A stretch of DNA of 8,299 bases from Candidatus Uhrbacteria bacterium (GCA_903828685.1 CAIKNB010000006.1:1-8299); one strand, 5' to 3'. Shown: positions 1-7,218, numbered from the stretch's first letter. Made by a program: numbers and translations. The notes: generated from the letters alone by a model not told the origin.

Positions 1-768
1 CCGGTCAGAGTGGCCATGTTCGGAACGACCTTTTGGCTCATGACCGAGCTTTCGCGTCCCGAAGGTATGATGACATTCTCATCGCATTCCATGAGCTTGC
101 GTATGCTGATGGACGTGGACTATTGGCAAAAAGATATCGTGAGCGAGGATTCGCGCATCTTCCTGCAAGGGCTGCTCAAATACCACGGCCAGTACCGCGT
201 CACGCCCATGTATCTGCCGGTATCCATGGATACGGTCATGACCGGAGATTATTGGCAGGCGCTGGTGGCGTTATACAAACAGCTGCGCCGCTGGGCGTGG
301 GGCGTGGAGAATTTTCCGTTCATGGCGGAAAAGTTCGCGGCTGATCCGCAGATGAAGTGGACCACCAAAGTTTCATTCTTGTTCAAGCAGATCGAAGGCA
401 TGTATACCTGGGCCACGGCGCCTTTGCTGATTTTTATCCTGGGACGCGTGCCGTTTTGGGTGGCGCCGGACGTGTTCCGCCAGTTTGCCATCTTCCAGAA
501 TACGCCTTTCACTTTGCAGTGGCTCATGCGTTTTGCCATGGTCGGCGTGTTTATCTCCGCCGGCATGTCATTCACTCTGTTGCCGCCTCGGCCGTCGCAT
601 ATTCCGCGTCGGCAAACCGTGGTCGTCACCATTTTGCAATGGTGTCTTCTGCCTTTTACCTTCGTCATCTTCGGTGCTTTTCCGGCCATCGATGCGCAGA
701 CGCGCCACATGCTAGGCGGACGCTTCCGTTTGGGGTTTAATGTAAGTCCGAAGAGAAAGGCAGAATAA
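1..768 (+). CDS. Family-2 glycosyltransferase, membrane-bound, C-terminal part (5' end outside window)
   Basis: The frame is open from base 1, so this is the last 255 residues of a longer protein and the true start lies upstream. Seen: an acidic ED pair (SEDSRIF, window residues 48-54), then QLRRW (94-98), which fits the QxxRW signature of processive GT2 enzymes of the cellulose synthase/hyaluronan synthase type. Three hydrophobic segments follow at about 135-155, 172-194 and 205-227. The tail is basic (FNVSPKRKAE). Known for the family: the ED/QxxRW half holds the catalytic base and acceptor-binding residues, and the C-terminal helices help move the growing glycan across the membrane. The N-terminal half with the nucleotide-sugar DxD motif is not in the window. 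Inference: it polymerises or transfers sugars onto a surface glycan at the cytoplasmic membrane. The next gene starts 3 bases after its stop, so the two are surely co-transcribed. The sugar and linkage cannot be read from sequence. Confidence 0.85.
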   Translation, partial: PVRVAMFGTTFWLMTELSRPEGMMTFSSHSMSLRMLMDVDYWQKDIVSEDSRIFLQGLLKYHGQYRVTPMYLPVSMDTVMTGDYWQALVALYKQLRRWAWGVENFPFMAEKFAADPQMKWTTKVSFLFKQIEGMYTWATAPLLIFILGRVPFWVAPDVFRQFAIFQNTPFTLQWLMRFAMVGVFISAGMSFTLLPPRPSHIPRRQTVVVTILQWCLLPFTFVIFGAFPAIDAQTRHMLGGRFRLGFNVSPKRKAE

Positions 769-771
769 TTT

Positions 772-1824
772 ATGCAAGAAGCAAAAAAAATCGTCATCAA
801 TCTCGTGACACGTAACGGCTTGGCTTTTTTGCCGAACTTTTTCGCGTCGCTGGATGAACAATCCCTAAAGGATTTTACGGTCACGGTGGTGGACAACGCG
901 TCGGACGATGGCACCATTAAGTGGCTTACGGATAACCGGCCGGATGTTGCCATGCTGCGCAACTTTCGCAACCAGGGTTTTGCCCGCGCCCACAACCAGG
1001 CCATCACGCTGGCGCTTTCGCGTTGGCCCGAGGAAACTTGGCATGAACGCTTCATTTTGATCGCCAACCAGGACATGGAATTCGCTCCGGCGTGCCTCGA
1101 AGAGTTGCTGCGCGTCATGGAGGCCTATCCTGAGTTCGCGGCGTGCGGTCCCAAGCTTTTGCGCGCACACGCGGTGGCGGATTACGACGGCCGGCGCGAG
1201 ACCGAGCGTACCAATACGATTGACGCAGCCGGGCTTGTGGCCACCAAATCGCGCCGCTTCTACGATCGCGGAGCAGGGGAGGATGACAAAGGCCAATACG
1301 ACGGCTCGACCGAAGTCTTTGGGTTGTCCGGCACCTGCATCCTGTATCGCGCGTCAGCTTTGGTGCAGGCAAAATTAAGCGGTGAATTCTTTGATGAAGA
1401 TTTTTTCATGTACAAGGAAGATGTGGACTTGGCATGGCGCATGCGACGCTTGGGGTTGGATAGCCGCTTCGTGCCGTCTGCCATAGCCTGGCATCATCGC
1501 AGCGCGCCCACGCAAAAGCAGGGCTTTTTGTGGCTGGCAGCTTTCTTCCGAAGATTTCGCAAGCCGGCTTTCATCAATTACACTTCGACGCGCAATCAGT
1601 TTTGGGTCGTGTGCAAAAACGACGAATACGGCAACCGCTTGCTGCACGCGCCGTGGATTCTGCCGTACGGTTTCGGCCGGCTCACGGCAGCCCTGACTTC
1701 GTGGTCAGCCTTGCGCGGTTATGCGGCGGCTCTTGTCGGATTGCCCAAAATGTGCCATAAGAGACGTGAACTCAAGCGCCGCGCCAAGGTTTCGGGAGCC
1801 GCCATGCGCAAGTGGTTCGTATAA
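772..1824 (+). CDS. Family-2 glycosyltransferase, rhamnosyltransferase-like
   Basis: A 350-residue GT-A fold enzyme, apparently soluble or peripheral. Motifs in order: the first strand KIVINLVTRNG (6-16); the nucleotide-binding DNASDDGT (41-48); NQGFARAHNQA (67-77), matching the N.G(F/W)..G.N segment of WbbL-type enzymes; NQD (99-101) in the place of the usual DxD/NPD metal site; GLSGTCILYR (184-193); and FFMYKEDVDLAWRMRRLG (211-228) carrying the acidic ED pair expected for catalysis. HH at 241-242 follows, as is usual in the family. The C-terminal 80 residues are basic and aromatic and may touch the membrane. Start: the ATG lies 3 bases after the previous stop, with GAAAGG about 11 bases upstream serving as a weak Shine-Dalgarno. 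Known: relatives add rhamnose or similar sugars from dTDP- or UDP-sugars to lipid-linked intermediates. Inference: it builds the same glycan as its neighbours. The donor is unknown. Confidence 0.88.
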   Translation: MQEAKKIVINLVTRNGLAFLPNFFASLDEQSLKDFTVTVVDNASDDGTIKWLTDNRPDVAMLRNFRNQGFARAHNQAITLALSRWPEETWHERFILIANQDMEFAPACLEELLRVMEAYPEFAACGPKLLRAHAVADYDGRRETERTNTIDAAGLVATKSRRFYDRGAGEDDKGQYDGSTEVFGLSGTCILYRASALVQAKLSGEFFDEDFFMYKEDVDLAWRMRRLGLDSRFVPSAIAWHHRSAPTQKQGFLWLAAFFRRFRKPAFINYTSTRNQFWVVCKNDEYGNRLLHAPWILPYGFGRLTAALTSWSALRGYAAALVGLPKMCHKRRELKRRAKVSGAAMRKWFV

Positions 1825-1828
1825 GAGA

Positions 1829-1856
1829 GTAGGGGCACGGCATGCCGCGCCCGTAC
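1829..1856. repeat. 28-base imperfect palindrome of GTAGGGGC type
   Basis: The sequence reads GTAGGGGCACGGCA, then TGCCGCGCCCGTAC. The centre is at 1842.5, and 12 of 14 base pairs match (mismatches at 1832/1853 and 1837/1848). It lies exactly in the gap between two glycosyltransferase genes and runs into the start of the second. Short palindromes beginning GTAGGGGC and ending GCCCCTAC are, from memory, dispersed intergenic repeats in several bacterial groups and resemble REP elements mobilised by IS200-like (Y1) transposases. I could not check the copy number in this genome. The longer palindrome at 4846-4895 shares the GTAGrGGC left end. In RNA this would be a stable hairpin covering the ATG at 1842. 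Confidence 0.65.
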
Positions 1857-2666
1857 GGGTCTATGCCAAAAGTCACGTTCATCACGGTGTGCTATCGCAC
1901 GCCCGATATGATTCGGATGCTCCTGCGCGGTTTCGAGCAGGCGGCTTTGTCGTTCCCGTACGAATACATCCTGGTGAATAACGCACCAGGCGACGGTACG
2001 AGCCAGATGGTCCGTGAACTTTTCCCTTGGGTCAAAGTCGTTGATGCGCCGGGGAATGTCGGCTGGAGCGCAGGCAACAATCTGGCGCTGCGCCAAGCCG
2101 GGGGCGAATTCGTGATGATCGTCAATCCCGACATCATCATCTTCCAAGGCGAGATGGAAAAGCTGCTGGCTGAAGCCGAGCGCATGCCCGATGCCGGTAT
2201 CGTCGGGCCGCGCCTCTTGAATACCGACCGCACGGTGCAGCGTTCGTTCTATCGTTTTCCGCGTTTCATGACGCCGGTGTACCGTCGGACTTTTTTAGGC
2301 CGCACGTCGTGGGGCAAGCGCGCCATGAAGCATTATCTGATGCTTGATACGGACGAGAATTCCACCATGGAAGTCGATTGGCTTTTAGGTGGTGCACAAC
2401 TCATCCGGCGCAGCGTACTGGACCACATCGGCCTGTTCGATGAACGCTACTTCATGTATTTCGATGATGTGGACATCTGCCGCAGCGCTTGGTCCAAAGG
2501 CTGGCGTGTGGTCTACGTGCCGCAAGCGCAATTCATCCATTTTCACGCACGCGAAAGCGATTCTGGAAGTATCTGGCAGTCGCTCAAAAGTCGCACCACT
2601 CGCGCCCATATCGCAAGCGCGGTAAAATACTTCCTCAAGTATCGCGGCCAGCCTTTGCCGCGTTGA
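1842..2666 (+). CDS. Family-2 glycosyltransferase, WbbL/rhamnosyltransferase-like
   Basis: A 274-residue GT-A enzyme. Motifs: VTFITVCYRTPDM (11-23), VNNAPGDGT (45-53) as the nucleotide-binding loop, GNVGWSAGNN (71-80), NPD (95-97) at the metal site, LLGGAQLIRR (181-190) and FMYFDDVDIC (204-213) with the acidic pair for catalysis, then HFH (233-235). No membrane helix is evident. The start is uncertain. ATG 1842 has a weak GGGG 6 bases upstream but sits in the middle of a palindromic repeat and adds MPRPYGS. ATG 1863 would begin MPKVTFITV, which fits the usual family N-terminus better but has no clear Shine-Dalgarno. The gene is the third glycosyltransferase in the run, 17 bases after the previous one and 6 bases before the DUF4012 gene. 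Inference: it transfers one sugar during assembly of the same surface glycan. The donor is not determinable. Confidence 0.87.
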   Translation: MPRPYGSMPKVTFITVCYRTPDMIRMLLRGFEQAALSFPYEYILVNNAPGDGTSQMVRELFPWVKVVDAPGNVGWSAGNNLALRQAGGEFVMIVNPDIIIFQGEMEKLLAEAERMPDAGIVGPRLLNTDRTVQRSFYRFPRFMTPVYRRTFLGRTSWGKRAMKHYLMLDTDENSTMEVDWLLGGAQLIRRSVLDHIGLFDERYFMYFDDVDICRSAWSKGWRVVYVPQAQFIHFHARESDSGSIWQSLKSRTTRAHIASAVKYFLKYRGQPLPR

Positions 2667-2672
2667 GCGAAG

Positions 2673-4838
2673 ATGCCAAACCAAACCCCAAATTTTTTGA
2701 CCTGTCCGGCATTCCCGGAACTCGAACCGCCCAAAGAAGAGCGGAAGAAAGTTGAAGTCCCGGAGGTCACAGAACCGGAAAAGGCAGCAGCTCCGATTGA
2801 ACCGTCAGCGCCAGCCACACTGCCATCCCAACCCAAAGAGGTTTCGCCCGAAACCCAAAAGCCTGAAAAACCAAAAAAGTCCCACGCACGCCGCCTCATA
2901 AAATGGTTTGTCGCGTTGTGCGTCATTTTGTTACTCATCGCCACGGTGCCTTCCGGCATCTGGTTTGTGCGCGCCTACTTTGCCGGTTACCAGGCCAAGC
3001 AGGAACTCACCAGCGCCAAGGACAAGATCTCTAAACTCGACATGGGTGGTGCGGCCGATCAGGTAGATGCGGCGCGCATCCAGCTCACGGCCATGCATGA
3101 CGCGTTGCGCAATGTAGGTTTTTGGCGCGACTTGCCGGGCATTGGCGTGCAGATCCGCGGGCTGGAAGATGCGGCTACGGCCGGCGCCGATACTCTTGAT
3201 AGCGCGCATGACCTTTTAGCCGTTGCCCAAACCGTGACCGATGCTTTTCAGGGCGGCAGCGCGGCAGCCGGAGAATTGCAGACCGGCATCGCGCCTACGC
3301 GGCGCTTTCAGGATCTGACGCCCGATGAAAAGCGCGATCTGCTCGCCAACTTCTCAGCTGAACTTCCTAAATTGCGTCTGGCACGCGACAAGATGGACAT
3401 GGCTTTGGAGCTGTGGAGCCGCGTGCCCCAGGATCAGCTATTTGCGCCGCTGCGTAACGCGCTCCAGCCGCTGGCTGACGCCTTGCCGCGGCTCAAACAA
3501 GCATTGGACCAATCCGTGCCGCTACTCGAAGCTTTTGTGCCCTTGGCTGGCTATCCGGACAAATTGAGCTATCTTTTGCTTTTGCAAAACTCGGACGAGC
3601 TGCGTCCAGGCGGCGGCTTCATCGGCAACGTGGGCACGCTCACGCTGGATGCAGGCGAAATCGGAGAGCTGGCTTTCACCGACGTGTACAACATCGATAA
3701 TCCGGTAAGCGGCAAATGGCACGAAGTGCCGCCTGCGCCCATCAAAGAGCGCATGGCCATGGACACGTGGTATCTGCGCGACGCCAACTGGTCGCCTGAT
3801 TTTCCGACCTCAGCGGTCAAGATCATGGATTTTTATGTACGTGAACGCACTTTGGCCGAAGGTAAGCCGCCGGCTGATCCGCCTGACGCGGTGCTGGCTC
3901 TGGAGCCGGGTTTGTTCCGCGCGCTCCTGCACTTCACGGGTCCAGTGACGGTGCAAGGCGAGACTTTCGACGAGAATAATTTTTTCGATCAGCTGCAATA
4001 CGAAGTCGAGCAGGGATTCTTCAAACAAGGCGTGCCGTTGGATCAGCGCAAGCTCATCGTGGCCAAGATAGGGGAGGCGCTGTTGGGCAAGCTCCAGACC
4101 GTGCCGGCTGCGCGTTGGCCCGCGCTCATCGATTTGGTGACGCAAGCGCTCACGCGCAAACAGATCATGGCGTATTCGACTGATCCGGATCTGCTCGTAG
4201 TATTGGACAGGTTGGGTTGGACTGCGCGCGCCCAAACCACGCAAGATGATTTCCTTTGGGTCGTTGATGCCAACCTGGCCGCGCTCAAGACCGATGGCGT
4301 CATGAATAAGGGCGTGAAGTACCAAGTCGATGCCACGGATCCGCAAGGGCCCACGGCCACGGTCACGCTGACCTACAAGAACACCAACCGCACGGAGAAC
4401 TGGCGCTACACGCGTTACCGCAGCTACACGCGCGTGTATGTTCCGGACGGCAGCATGCTGCTCGAGTCATTCGGCGCCATGAAAGACGATAGATATCGCA
4501 CCGGCGGCGTGGCTGTGCCAGGAAAAGTGGACGTGATGAAGGATTTGGGCAAGACCGTGTTCGGCGCCTTCTGGTCTATCGAGCCTGGTCAGACCGGCAC
4601 GCTTATGTTCAAATACCGTTTGCCGCAGGATATCGCGGATCAAGCTGCGAGCGGCACATATCGTCTGGATTGGCCCAAGCAAGCGGGTGCGGATAACTCG
4701 CAATTGACGCTTGACCTGAAATTCGGTAAAAACATCAAGTCAGCGGTACCGGCCGAAGCCCAAAACAAGTGGGGCGACAGCCTGTATGAATACCAGACGG
4801 ATTCATTGGTTGATCGGATGTTCGAAATTAAATTTTGA
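2673..4838 (+). CDS. DUF4012 domain-containing membrane protein
   Basis: 721 residues. Residues 1-74 are rich in Pro, Glu and Lys and look disordered and cytoplasmic. A single membrane helix follows at about 75-98, with positive charges (KKSHARR) on the inner side, so most of the protein should lie outside. About 105-295 is largely helical and Ala/Leu/Asp-rich. The DUF4012 core starts near 296, with LLLLQNSDELRPGGGFIGN (301-319), close to the family hallmark N..ELRPTGGFIG, and FPTSAVKIMDFY at 377-388. Known: DUF4012 proteins are frequent in CPR bacteria and Actinobacteria and have no settled biochemical role. They often lie beside glycosyltransferases. Inference: this one takes part in export, attachment or modification of the surface polysaccharide made by the three upstream enzymes. 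It starts 6 bases after the previous stop with only a poor Shine-Dalgarno (GAGCGAAG), so translation may be coupled. Confidence 0.9.
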   Translation: MPNQTPNFLTCPAFPELEPPKEERKKVEVPEVTEPEKAAAPIEPSAPATLPSQPKEVSPETQKPEKPKKSHARRLIKWFVALCVILLLIATVPSGIWFVRAYFAGYQAKQELTSAKDKISKLDMGGAADQVDAARIQLTAMHDALRNVGFWRDLPGIGVQIRGLEDAATAGADTLDSAHDLLAVAQTVTDAFQGGSAAAGELQTGIAPTRRFQDLTPDEKRDLLANFSAELPKLRLARDKMDMALELWSRVPQDQLFAPLRNALQPLADALPRLKQALDQSVPLLEAFVPLAGYPDKLSYLLLLQNSDELRPGGGFIGNVGTLTLDAGEIGELAFTDVYNIDNPVSGKWHEVPPAPIKERMAMDTWYLRDANWSPDFPTSAVKIMDFYVRERTLAEGKPPADPPDAVLALEPGLFRALLHFTGPVTVQGETFDENNFFDQLQYEVEQGFFKQGVPLDQRKLIVAKIGEALLGKLQTVPAARWPALIDLVTQALTRKQIMAYSTDPDLLVVLDRLGWTARAQTTQDDFLWVVDANLAALKTDGVMNKGVKYQVDATDPQGPTATVTLTYKNTNRTENWRYTRYRSYTRVYVPDGSMLLESFGAMKDDRYRTGGVAVPGKVDVMKDLGKTVFGAFWSIEPGQTGTLMFKYRLPQDIADQAASGTYRLDWPKQAGADNSQLTLDLKFGKNIKSAVPAEAQNKWGDSLYEYQTDSLVDRMFEIKF

Positions 4839-4845
4839 TTCGGAT

Positions 4846-4895
4846 GTAGAGGCGTCCCTTGTGGGTGCCCGGGCAGGCACAAGACCTGCCCCTAG
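4846..4895. repeat. 50-base imperfect palindromic repeat of GTAGGGGC type
   Basis: It begins GTAGAGGCG and ends CCTGCCCCTAG, centred on CCC|GGG at 4870.5. Of 25 symmetric pairs, 17 are Watson-Crick and one is G-T. The right half also folds alone: GGGCAGG (4871-4877) pairs with CCTGCCC (4885-4891) around a 7-base loop. It fills most of the 69-base gap between the DUF4012 gene and mreB and has no poly-T tail, so it is not a typical intrinsic terminator. Its left end is of the same type as the palindrome at 1829-1856, suggesting one family of dispersed repeats with different cores. Its last bases, CTAGG, supply part of the mreB ribosome binding site. Confidence 0.7.
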
Positions 4896-4897
4896 GA
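4894..4897 (+). promoter_or_regulatory. Ribosome binding site of mreB (AGGA), overlapping the repeat
   Basis: AGGA is followed by a 10-base AT-rich spacer and the ATG at 4908. Its first two bases are also the end of the palindromic repeat, so the repeat's hairpin could limit access to it. It is the only Shine-Dalgarno-like sequence near this start. Confidence 0.5.
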
Positions 4898-4907
4898 TTT
4901 TATATTT

Positions 4908-5912
4908 ATGTTTTCAAAAAAAATCGGCATCGACTTGGGGACCACGACGGTCTTGGTTTTTATTCCCAAGAAAGGCATCGTGCTGAACGAACCTTCGGTC
5001 GTAGCCGTGTCGTTGTCCGACAAGCGCGTGTTGGCCGTGGGCAAGGAAGCCAAGGAGATGCTGGGACGCACGCCTGACACCATTGTGGCGCGGCGTCCGC
5101 TTAAGGACGGAGTCATTGCTGATTACCGCACCACCGAGGCCATGCTGCGTTATTTCATCAACAAGGCCGTGGGCAATATCAGATTATTCCGTCCCGAAGT
5201 CATGGTCGCCGTGCCCGGAGGCATCACCAGCACGGAACGCCGCGCAGTCATCGACGCCACGATTTCAGCTGGCGCGCGCGCCGCTTACATCATCAAAGAA
5301 CCGGTCGTGGCGGCCATCGGCGCTGACATCCCCATTGGTTCGGCTTCAGGCCACATGATCATCGATATCGGCGGCGGCACTTCGGAAATCGCGGTCATCA
5401 GTTTGGGCGGCATCGTCTCGTCCGCGTCCGTGCGCGTAGGCGGTAATAAGATCGATCTGGCCATTCAGGAGCATATCCGGCGCAAATACGGTTTGGCCGT
5501 AGGCGAGCGCACATCTGAAGACATAAAAATCCGCATCGGCTCGGCGTTATATCTGGAGGAAAAAATGGAGATGCAGGCCAAAGGCCGCGACATGATCACG
5601 GGCTTGCCGCGCATCGTGAACGTGACGAGCGACGACGTGACCGACGCCATACAACACGAACTCCAAGGCATCATCGACGCGGTCAAGGACGTATTGCACA
5701 ACACGCCGCCGGAACTCTCTGCCGACGTGATGGAAAAGGGCATGATGCTTTCGGGCGGCACGGCGCAGCTCCGCAATCTGGATAAGCTTCTGGCCGAAGC
5801 CACGGGCGTGCCGGCTTTCATCGCCAACAATCCGCAACTCTGCGTGGCCAAAGGCACAGGCATCGCGCTGGAAAACCTCGAATCCTACAAGAAGAGCATC
5901 TTCTCGTCGTAG
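4908..5912 (+). CDS. mreB: MreB family rod-shape-determining actin homologue
   Basis: 334 residues, close to the usual MreB length of about 330-350. Motifs of the actin/HSP70 ATPase fold in order: phosphate-1 loop IGIDLGTTTV (6-15); NEPSVVAV (27-34); AVGKEAKEMLGRTP (43-56); VAVPGGITSTERRAV (100-114); EPVVAAIGADIPI (131-143); phosphate-2 loop IIDIGGGTSEIAV (151-163); GGNKIDLAI (178-186); and the adenosine motif LSGGTAQLRNLD (281-292). Known: MreB forms ATP-dependent filaments under the cytoplasmic membrane and guides the elongation machinery that makes lateral peptidoglycan. The usual partners mreC, mreD, PBP2 and RodA are not in this window. Phosphate-1 has GTTTV where most MreBs have GT(A/S)NT(L/V), a mild variation. 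The gene follows the DUF4012 gene by 69 bases, most of them a palindromic repeat, and ends with an intrinsic terminator. I see no promoter of its own, so it is probably read from the upstream glycan genes. A second MreB or Mbl paralogue elsewhere cannot be excluded. Confidence 0.95.
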   Translation: MFSKKIGIDLGTTTVLVFIPKKGIVLNEPSVVAVSLSDKRVLAVGKEAKEMLGRTPDTIVARRPLKDGVIADYRTTEAMLRYFINKAVGNIRLFRPEVMVAVPGGITSTERRAVIDATISAGARAAYIIKEPVVAAIGADIPIGSASGHMIIDIGGGTSEIAVISLGGIVSSASVRVGGNKIDLAIQEHIRRKYGLAVGERTSEDIKIRIGSALYLEEKMEMQAKGRDMITGLPRIVNVTSDDVTDAIQHELQGIIDAVKDVLHNTPPELSADVMEKGMMLSGGTAQLRNLDKLLAEATGVPAFIANNPQLCVAKGTGIALENLESYKKSIFSS

Positions 5913-5920
5913 AACATTCG

Positions 5921-5950
5921 AGCCGGATGCCGAGAGCACATCCGGTTTTT
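5921..5950 (+). terminator. Intrinsic terminator after mreB
   Basis: CCGGATG (5923-5929) pairs perfectly with CATCCGG (5939-5945) around a 9-base loop. TTTTT at 5946-5950 follows directly. It starts 9 bases after the mreB stop and should end the five-gene transcript. Confidence 0.85.
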
Positions 5951-5963
5951 CATTATGGTTAAG

Positions 5964-5992
5964 TTGGATTAAATGTCTATTTGTGATTTAAT
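5964..5992 (+). promoter_or_regulatory. Probable sigma70-type promoter with extended -10, for the SIMPL gene
   Basis: TTGGAT (5964-5969) serves as a weak -35, followed by a 17-base spacer and TTTAAT (5987-5992) as the -10, which is 5 of 6 to TATAAT. TG at 5984-5985, one base before the -10, makes it an extended -10, which can compensate for the poor -35. Transcription would start near 5999, giving a leader of about 30 bases. It lies in the AT-rich stretch between the mreB terminator and the next gene. Confidence 0.55.
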
Positions 5993-6027
5993 ATGGAAGA
6001 AATATTTCGTTAACTAACAATGTCAAA

Positions 6028-6810
6028 ATGAAGAACCGTATGGAAAATCCTCGTCCGCAAACAGCCATCGCCGCCGCCATCCTGGCTGTGGCCATCATCG
6101 TCGGCACCTTGGTCATCGCCGAAGCTTTATACAAAGCCCGCGCGTTAGGCAACACCGTGGCGGTCACGGGTTCGGCTGAACGCATCATCCAATCCGACAC
6201 CATCAAGTGGACGGGTTCATTTTCGCGCAACGTGGATCCGACCGGACTCAAAGGCGGAAGCGAACAGATGAATGCGGATCTCAAACTCGTGCAGGATTAT
6301 CTCAAAGCTAAAGGCGTGCAGGATTCGGAAATCAAACTCCAGCCCGTGACCGTGACTGCGGTGTGCGCCAGCCAGAACAACGTGATGTACGACAAGAACG
6401 GCAATCAGTTGTGCAGCGGCAACAACCTGTCAGGCTACTCATTGCAGCAGAGCTTCACGGTCGAATCCGACAACGTGGATCAGGTGGGAAAGATCGCGCA
6501 AGCCGCGACCAACGATCTCATTGCGCAAGGCGTGACATTCACTTCCAATCCGCCGGAGTATTACTACAACAAGCTGGCTGACCTCAAGATGGATATGATC
6601 ACCCAAGCCACCAAGAACGCCAAAGATCGCGCAGATCGCATCATCCAGACCACGGGCGGCAAGATTGGCGGCGTGCAGAGCGCGGGTACGGGCGTGTTCC
6701 AGGTCACGCAAGTCAACTCCACCGAAGTCTCGGATTACGGCACGTATGACACGACTACGCCGGAAAAGAAGGTCACGGCCATAGTGCGCGTGTCGTTCCT
6801 GCTCAAATAA
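6028..6810 (+). CDS. SIMPL (DUF541) domain protein, membrane-anchored
   Basis: 260 residues. A membrane helix at about 11-31 follows a basic N-terminus, so the rest should face outward. There is no lipobox Cys, so it is an uncleaved anchor or an ordinary signal peptide. The SIMPL/DUF541 domain starts with VAVTGSAERIIQSDTIKW (44-61). It continues through LKLVQDYLKAKGVQDSEIK (85-103) and a helical AKNAKDRADRI-like segment at about 194-205, and ends with the typical strand VTAIVRVSFLL (249-259). Cys113 and Cys129 could form a disulphide if exported. Known: the family includes E. coli YggE and the mammalian protein SIMPL. Bacterial members are periplasmic or extracytoplasmic, some form large rings, and the molecular role is poorly defined. 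Start: ATG 6028 is chosen, but ATG 6040 is equally possible, as neither has a good Shine-Dalgarno. The gene is alone in its unit, between two terminators, with its own promoter. Confidence 0.9.
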   Translation: MKNRMENPRPQTAIAAAILAVAIIVGTLVIAEALYKARALGNTVAVTGSAERIIQSDTIKWTGSFSRNVDPTGLKGGSEQMNADLKLVQDYLKAKGVQDSEIKLQPVTVTAVCASQNNVMYDKNGNQLCSGNNLSGYSLQQSFTVESDNVDQVGKIAQAATNDLIAQGVTFTSNPPEYYYNKLADLKMDMITQATKNAKDRADRIIQTTGGKIGGVQSAGTGVFQVTQVNSTEVSDYGTYDTTTPEKKVTAIVRVSFLLK

Positions 6811-6837
6811 TAATTAGAAAGCATCAGTAAAAAAATC

Positions 6838-6869
6838 AGCCCCGCGCGGAAGAGTCCGTGCGGGGCTTT
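6838..6869. terminator. Strong hairpin terminator, probably bidirectional
   Basis: A 13-base-pair stem (6838-6850 with 6855-6867, one G-T pair) closes a 4-base AGAG loop. On the + strand TTT follows at 6867-6869, ending the SIMPL gene 28 bases upstream. On the - strand the stem is followed by GATTTTTT (complement of 6830-6837), ending the convergent small gene whose stop is at 6898. The better T-run is on the - strand side. Confidence 0.85.
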
Positions 6870-6897
6870 GTCGTAGCTAGAGTCGCATCATGGCGGG

Positions 6898-7179
6898 CTA
6901 CGCGTCGATGGTAACTGCGCTCGCTTTCTCGTAAGTCGTCTTCTGCGCGAGCAGGCTCTCCTTCACTAGGCGGATATCGCGGGCGTATTTGTCTGAGCCA
7001 GGGAAGTCGAAATACTTGTCGATCGCGGCGATGATCTCGTCGTGACCCTTGGGGATCATCGTCTCCCTGACCAGGTTCAGCAGGTTGAAGATGGCGCCGT
7101 CGGAAGGACTGGGATGGCAGTTGCGGATCGCCGTGATGATGGTTTCGTGGAAAGGTTTGAGAACGCTGCGTTCCGGCAT
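6898..7179 (-). CDS. Small protein of unknown function, 93 residues
   Basis: I do not recognise this protein. It is predicted soluble, with no signal peptide or membrane helix, and looks mostly alpha-helical: about 8-20, 27-41 (GAIFNLLNLVRETMI), 46-57 (HDEIIAAIDKYF) and 62-82. It has a single Cys (21) and a balanced mix of charges. Support for it being real: AAAGGAGA lies 6 bases before the ATG, the best ribosome binding site in the window. A TTGACA lies about 60 bases upstream on the same strand, and a hairpin with a T-run lies downstream. It is the only - strand gene here, convergent with the SIMPL gene and divergent from the RRM gene. Two longer - strand reading frames overlap it but lack such signals. 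It might be a small helical regulator or adaptor, but nothing in the sequence decides this. Confidence 0.78.
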   Translation of the reverse strand: MPERSVLKPFHETIITAIRNCHPSPSDGAIFNLLNLVRETMIPKGHDEIIAAIDKYFDFPGSDKYARDIRLVKESLLAQKTTYEKASAVTIDA

Positions 7180-7185
7180 GATTTG

Positions 7186-7193
7186 TCTCCTTT
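7186..7193 (-). promoter_or_regulatory. Strong Shine-Dalgarno sequence of the small - strand gene
   Basis: On the - strand this reads AAAGGAGA, 6 bases before the ATG at 7179-7177. It fixes the start of the 93-residue protein. No other gene in the window has a comparable site. Confidence 0.85.
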
Positions 7194-7218
7194 GGAAAGA
7201 CCGTTGTTATCTGCGGGC

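Noticed and set aside
249..1118. A 289-codon open frame on the - strand across the first two glycosyltransferase genes
   Set aside because: It lies antisense to two genes with clear family motifs, crosses their junction, has no ribosome binding site seen and a composition of no known family. It is a by-product of GC-rich codon use.
3810..4346. A 178-codon open frame on the - strand inside the DUF4012 gene
   Set aside because: It is fully antisense to a well-supported gene and shows no recognisable motif or start signal.
4846..4895. The palindrome before mreB as an intrinsic terminator
   Set aside because: No T-run follows the stem on the + strand, and the AT-rich stretch after it is the mreB ribosome binding region. 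A repeat element explains it better.
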